This document shows, in pieces, positions 7,002-9,560 of a stretch of DNA of 9,560 bases (position 1 is the first letter of the stretch; every line of letters starts with the position of its first letter). Below the pieces are notes generated by a model. That model ran no database searches. It saw only the letters and a list, made by a program, of their open reading frames with translations, and had not been told where the DNA came from. The stretch is from Kiritimatiellia bacterium (lineage in GTDB: Bacteria > Verrucomicrobiota > Kiritimatiellia > RFP12 > UBA1067). A program made the position numbers and the translations under genes. Location of the stretch: assembly GCA_017389885.1 (NCBI GenBank), contig JAFPDR010000007.1, forward strand, positions 1-9,560, read 5' to 3'.

Positions 7002-8032
7002 TTGCCCTCCTCCTGAAGCTCGAAGAGACGGCGCCTCACCTCCGGCGCGCGGTCGGAGGCGGGGTACTCGTCGAGGAAGCGCTCGTAGGCGCTTACGGCG
7101 CTGCGCTTCGTGCGCGTGCGCGAGTCGTAGAACTTCGCCGCGTTGTACGCCTCCTCCTCGATCATGGACTTCGCCTCGGCGAGAAAGCCCTCGACCTCGG
7201 CGCGGCGCTCGGAGTCGAGCCGCCCGGACGAGAGCGCGAGTCGCATGAAGTCGATGTTGTCGCGCACCCGGTCGCGGTTGTACTCGCAGCGGTGCAGCAC
7301 GACCATGCGCGCCTTCGCCTCGCGGTACAGCGCCTCGTCCGCCTCCGGCGTGCCGGGATGGAGGTTGCGCAGGTTCTCGTAGACAGTGACCGCCGTCTCG
7401 GGCTTGTCCTCGTCCTCGCGCAGCTTCGCGATCGTCAGCATCGCCTCGGGCGCGAACTTCGCGCCGGGCGCGCGCAGGACGACGGCCTCGTACGCGCGGC
7501 GGACGTCAACGGTGTTGTCGAAGCGGAAGAACACGACGGTCTTGCCCTCCTCGCGCATCAGCTCGGCGGTCTTGTACAGAGTCTCCACCGCCTCGTCGTA
7601 GTCGCACTGCGAGGAGTAGAAGTCGACGAGGTAGCGGTACTCCCTGAACGCCTCCTCGTAGTCGAGCTCGCGCGAGAGGAGGATGTCGGCCATCGCCTTC
7701 TGCGCCTTCGGCGCCTCGGGAGAGGCGGGCCAGTTGCGCACAAGCGCGTCGTAGGCCTTGCGCGCGGCGCGCCATTCCTCGGCGCCCTCGAGCTCCGCGG
7801 CGTAGGCGAACTGCTCGGCGGCCGTGTCGCGCTTCGGGCCGGTGAACCACGAGAACCAGCGCGGCGCCTTGCGCGACGGCTTGATTATCTCGTCCTCGCT
7901 GTCAAAACCGGGATACGCGTCGGTGGCGTAGCGGATGCCAGGCCCCGGGCTTGCGCCGGGCGGAACGGCGATCGCCGCGAACGCGGCAACGGCCGCCATG
8001 GCGGAAAACACTATGGCTTTTCTTGGATACAT
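6998..8032 (-). CDS. BamD-like periplasmic TPR protein with signal peptide
   Basis: A 344-residue exported protein. Residues 1-24 are a typical Sec signal (MYPRK, then a long Ala/Val/Phe core), with cleavage likely after the AIA or PPGA stretch. Helical TPR-like units follow near 70-104, 107-140, 144-180 and 212-245. The C-terminal part (290-337, including EEAYNAAKFYDSR and SAVSAYERFLDEYPAS) resembles the last TPR pair of BamD/YfiO, the helper of outer-membrane beta-barrel assembly. Unlike true BamD there is no lipobox Cys, so it would be soluble or held by partners. The alternative is a generic periplasmic TPR protein (CpoB/YbgF-like). The frame is open to 8212, but only the ATG at 8032 gives a signal peptide, and the upstream 60 residues are Arg-rich non-coding translation. 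It overlaps the LptE-like gene by 4 bases and is probably the first gene of the operon. Confidence 0.82.
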   Translation of the reverse strand: MYPRKAIVFSAMAAVAAFAAIAVPPGASPGPGIRYATDAYPGFDSEDEIIKPSRKAPRWFSWFTGPKRDTAAEQFAYAAELEGAEEWRAARKAYDALVRNWPASPEAPKAQKAMADILLSRELDYEEAFREYRYLVDFYSSQCDYDEAVETLYKTAELMREEGKTVVFFRFDNTVDVRRAYEAVVLRAPGAKFAPEAMLTIAKLREDEDKPETAVTVYENLRNLHPGTPEADEALYREAKARMVVLHRCEYNRDRVRDNIDFMRLALSSGRLDSERRAEVEGFLAEAKSMIEEEAYNAAKFYDSRTRTKRSAVSAYERFLDEYPASDRAPEVRRRLFELQEEGK

Positions 8033-8039
8033 ACCGCAT

Positions 8040-8048
8040 ATTATACCA
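8040..8048 (-). promoter_or_regulatory. Extended -10 promoter (TGGTATAAT) for the BamD-like/lptE operon
   Basis: The minus strand reads TGGTATAAT, an exact TGnTATAAT extended -10 of the sigma-70 type. It is the only such site I see in the gaps of this GC-rich window. Upstream at 16-18 base spacing there is no TTGACA-like -35, which extended -10 promoters can do without. Transcription would begin near 8031-8035, at or next to the ATG at 8032. Confidence 0.65.
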
Positions 8049-8070
8049 AAAATGCGCGGCGCTTTGCGCG
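8048..8070 (-). terminator. Possible weak intrinsic terminator after the isomerase gene
   Basis: On the minus strand a short GC-rich hairpin (GCGC-AAA-GCGC, plus a further CGCGC) is followed by ATTTTT. The stem is only about 4 base pairs and the T-run is 5 long, and it abuts the extended -10 site. It may end isomerase transcription, but the fit is weak. Confidence 0.25.
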
Positions 8071-8208
8071 ACTGCGTGTTTTTTGAATGGAGCGAGCGGC
8101 GGACGGCTCGTTGCGCTCCCATGCGGCAGCAAGGAGAACTTCGCGAAGGTGCACGCCTCATGCCCGGAGTCCTTGCGGAAGTCGTCAGGAACACCGCCTG
8201 GCGCGGCG
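8071..8208 (-). other. Intergenic stretch between isomerase and BamD-like genes
   Basis: No credible gene on either strand. On the minus strand a bulged hairpin (GGAG-CGAGC pairing with GCTCG-CTCC, roughly 8087-8120) is followed by an A-run at 8079-8084, which is the wrong base for a minus-strand terminator. Nothing else stands out. Confidence 0.4.
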
Positions 8209-9560
8209 TCACTTCCCCTCTGTGACGACGACGGTTTCGACGCCGAGTGCGCGGCCGAGCTTCTTCAGCTCCGCGGCGTGGTGTCCGATGCCGAGCGCGA
8301 AGTGGTGCGTGGGGCCTTCCATCGACCAGCGGCGGAGGAACGTGCGCACGTCCGGCGGGAACCTTCCGTGCGTGTTGGTGTTGCCGGTCGGGGGGATCGG
8401 CCCCGCGAGCGACTCTCCCTCCGCCACGACGAACTTGAACGTGCCGTCCGCCTTAAGCCCTATTGACATCATCGTGATCGGGCCCTCCTTGATGTTGAAC
8501 TCCACGCCCGCGCCGCTCCCGGGCTTGCCGTGGTACTTCTTGAGCGAGCGCAGGGCCGGCTTCTTCGCCGCGATGTTCAGGTGGTGCGGGCCGTCGTGGC
8601 CCACGAGCACCGTGTCGCGCTCGAAGTCGATCGGGTGGAACTCCGCGAAGCTGCCGCCGATGTCGAGGCGGTCGAAGATCATCATCGCCACGCAGTTCTT
8701 GAGGTCGAACTCGCCGCACATCGGGAAGCCCGCCGCCGTGAGGAGCGAGTTGCCCACGATGAAGTTCGTCACGAGCTCGCGCGTGAGCGAGTCCGCCTCG
8801 CCCTCGTAGTAGTAGGCGAAGCCGTCGAGGTCGCGCTTCTCGATGAACTTCTCGAGCGCCACGGCCGCCTTCGCGGCCACGTCGAGGTCGCGCGCGGTGA
8901 GCTTCTCGGTCCAGGGGTCGCTCACGGGGTCGGGCGTGTCGAAGAAGCCGAGGATGCGCTTCTTCATCGCCTCCACCTGCGCGGGGTCGGGGTTGCGGTA
9001 GAACGGCAGGATCTCGTCCGGCTCGCAGAGCGCCACGTGGCAGCCGAACGAGCGGCAGATCGCGGTGGGGTCCACCTGCATGTCGTACATCGCCTCCAGC
9101 ACGTGCCCCATCAGGCCGATGCGCGCGCGGCGAAGGTCGTGCAGCACGTGCGCGACGGCGCACCACTGGCGCACCTCCTCCACCGCCTTCGCGTCTCCGT
9201 CGAGCTGGCGCTTCTCGATGAACTTCTCGAGGGCGACCGCCGCCTTCGCCGCAACGTCGAGATTGTGGTCGGTAAGCTTCTCGGTCCACGGATCGCTGAC
9301 GGGATCGGGCGTATCGAAGAATTCAAGGATGCGCTTCTTCATGTTACCGGCACCTGTGCCTTCCTTCAAGATAGTGGCCTGTTCGAGCGAATTCTTCAGA
9401 TTGGCAATATGGGCCCTTGCACTACTGACAGAGCCTGCCAACGGTTCTGGGTCGGCTGTACCTGTCTGACTCTGGTTGATGAAATTCTTGAAGAGCGCAT
9501 TGAGGAAAGCATCGTTGATATCACCCCAAGTAACGCCATCGGTCTCAGCCTGGGCTATGC
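8209..9560 (-). CDS. L-arabinose/L-fucose isomerase-family protein with abnormal N-terminus (5' end beyond window)
   Basis: Family members are metal-dependent ketol isomerases that interconvert aldoses and ketoses in sugar use. The frame is open from the window edge to the TGA at 8209. Numbering from the codon at 9441, the core is typical: RIGLMGHVLEAMYDM (107-121), YYYEGEAD (210-217), CGEFDLK (242-248), VGHDGPHH (280-287), GNTNTHGRFP (353-362) and EGPTHHFALGIGHHAAEL (375-392). E213, E244, H282 and one of the late histidines are the likely metal ligands by analogy with AraA. The N-terminal domain of about 150-170 residues expected before EEVRQWC (88-94) is absent. In its place stands residues 34-82, a second copy (44 of 49 identical) of the internal segment 159-207, preceded by a Gln/Asn-rich stretch I do not recognise. 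The true start is unclear: an ATG lies at 9342 without a strong SD. The substrate cannot be told. It is likely not functional as written unless the N-terminus is dispensable. Confidence 0.8.
   Translation of the reverse strand, partial: IAQAETDGVTWGDINDAFLNALFKNFINQSQTGTADPEPLAGSVSSARAHIANLKNSLEQATILKEGTGAGNMKKRILEFFDTPDPVSDPWTEKLTDHNLDVAAKAAVALEKFIEKRQLDGDAKAVEEVRQWCAVAHVLHDLRRARIGLMGHVLEAMYDMQVDPTAICRSFGCHVALCEPDEILPFYRNPDPAQVEAMKKRILGFFDTPDPVSDPWTEKLTARDLDVAAKAAVALEKFIEKRDLDGFAYYYEGEADSLTRELVTNFIVGNSLLTAAGFPMCGEFDLKNCVAMMIFDRLDIGGSFAEFHPIDFERDTVLVGHDGPHHLNIAAKKPALRSLKKYHGKPGSGAGVEFNIKEGPITMMSIGLKADGTFKFVVAEGESLAGPIPPTGNTNTHGRFPPDVRTFLRRWSMEGPTHHFALGIGHHAAELKKLGRALGVETVVVTEGK
8822..8967 (-). 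repeat. Internal duplicated segment, native copy (B)
   Basis: These 146 bases encode MKKRILGFFDTPDP through EKRDLDG, the linker before the catalytic YYYEGE block, where the family normally has such a helix-rich segment. They align without gaps to 9197-9342, with 21 mismatches by my count. Codon choice is GC-ended like the rest of the gene. Confidence 0.85.
9197..9342 (-). repeat. Internal duplicated segment, out-of-place copy (A)
   Basis: The second copy of the segment at 8822-8967 has the same length (146 bases), 125 identical positions and 44 of 49 residues the same. Most differences are silent third-position changes, and copy A uses more AT-ended codons (GAT, GAA, CTT, GTT). It stands where the N-terminal domain of the isomerase should be and joins the native gene right after LDG. 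Confidence 0.85.
9343..9560 (-). other. Lower-GC segment of unknown origin, in frame with the isomerase
   Basis: By hand count this stretch is about 52% GC, against the mid-60s elsewhere. It is open in the isomerase frame for all 72 codons (encoding for example TDGVTWGDINDAFLNALF and NFINQSQTGTADPEP) and uses codons rare elsewhere in the window (AGT, GGT, ACT, ATA). I do not recognise the encoded peptide. It may be the end of another gene fused to the isomerase remnant. Confidence 0.6.

Noticed and set aside
8033..8212. N-terminal extension of the BamD-like protein by 60 residues
   Set aside because: The extension is Arg-rich and unstructured, would bury the signal peptide, and contains the -10 promoter site.
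8822..9342. Template/variable repeat pair of a diversity-generating retroelement
   Set aside because: Mismatches are spread over all bases and mostly silent, not adenine-specific; no reverse transcriptase is seen.
9441..9443. TTG at 9441 as the start of the isomerase
   Set aside because: The frame stays open to the window edge, there is no clear SD before it, and the family start should lie in a domain that is missing here.

Overview
This window is high-GC DNA (mostly in the mid-60s percent, an estimate) with every convincing gene on the minus strand. It reads from right to left. The organism is Gram-negative (diderm), shown by an LptE-type lipoprotein and a BamD-like periplasmic protein. 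Three features suggest an uncultured member of the Planctomycetota-Verrucomicrobiota-Kiritimatiellota-Lentisphaerota group: the gene mix, the AT-rich 'AAGTTGA'-type heptad repeat and a gut-type sugar isomerase. That assignment is inference; no rRNA or marker gene fixes it.

Right edge (8209-9560): a sugar isomerase of the L-arabinose/L-fucose isomerase family. Its catalytic C-terminal part looks intact. Its N-terminal domain is missing and is replaced by a second, diverged copy of an internal 49-residue segment. Upstream of that is about 218 bases of clearly lower GC (about 52%), still in the same open frame and running off the window. This is the strangest part of the window and is either a recombinant gene or a contig chimera.

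Gap 8033-8208: no gene. It holds a consensus extended -10 element (TGGTATAAT) ending 7 bases before the next start codon, so the main operon may begin with a leaderless or near-leaderless mRNA.

Main gene string (8032 down to 1): BamD-like TPR protein, LptE-like lipoprotein, stand-alone Lrp/AsnC ligand-binding (RAM) domain, cytoplasmic TPR protein, PlsY acyltransferase, a biotin-dependent carboxyltransferase (OadA/PycB type), RecJ exonuclease and the N-terminal two thirds or so of MurF. Gaps are -4, 4, -1, 15, 79, 10 and 25 bases, so most of it looks like one operon with translational coupling at the front. BamD-like, LptE, PlsY and MurF all serve envelope building (outer membrane, phospholipid, peptidoglycan). 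RecJ and the carboxyltransferase are passengers with housekeeping roles.

The only wide gap in the string (4082-4160, between plsY and the carboxyltransferase gene) is filled by an AT-rich array of 7-bp repeats. A second copy of the same repeat lies, in opposite orientation and in frame, inside the carboxyltransferase gene, where it encodes part of the linker before the biotinyl domain. The two copies share a perfect 27-base match. I see no CRISPR array, tRNA, rRNA, insertion sequence or clear defence system.
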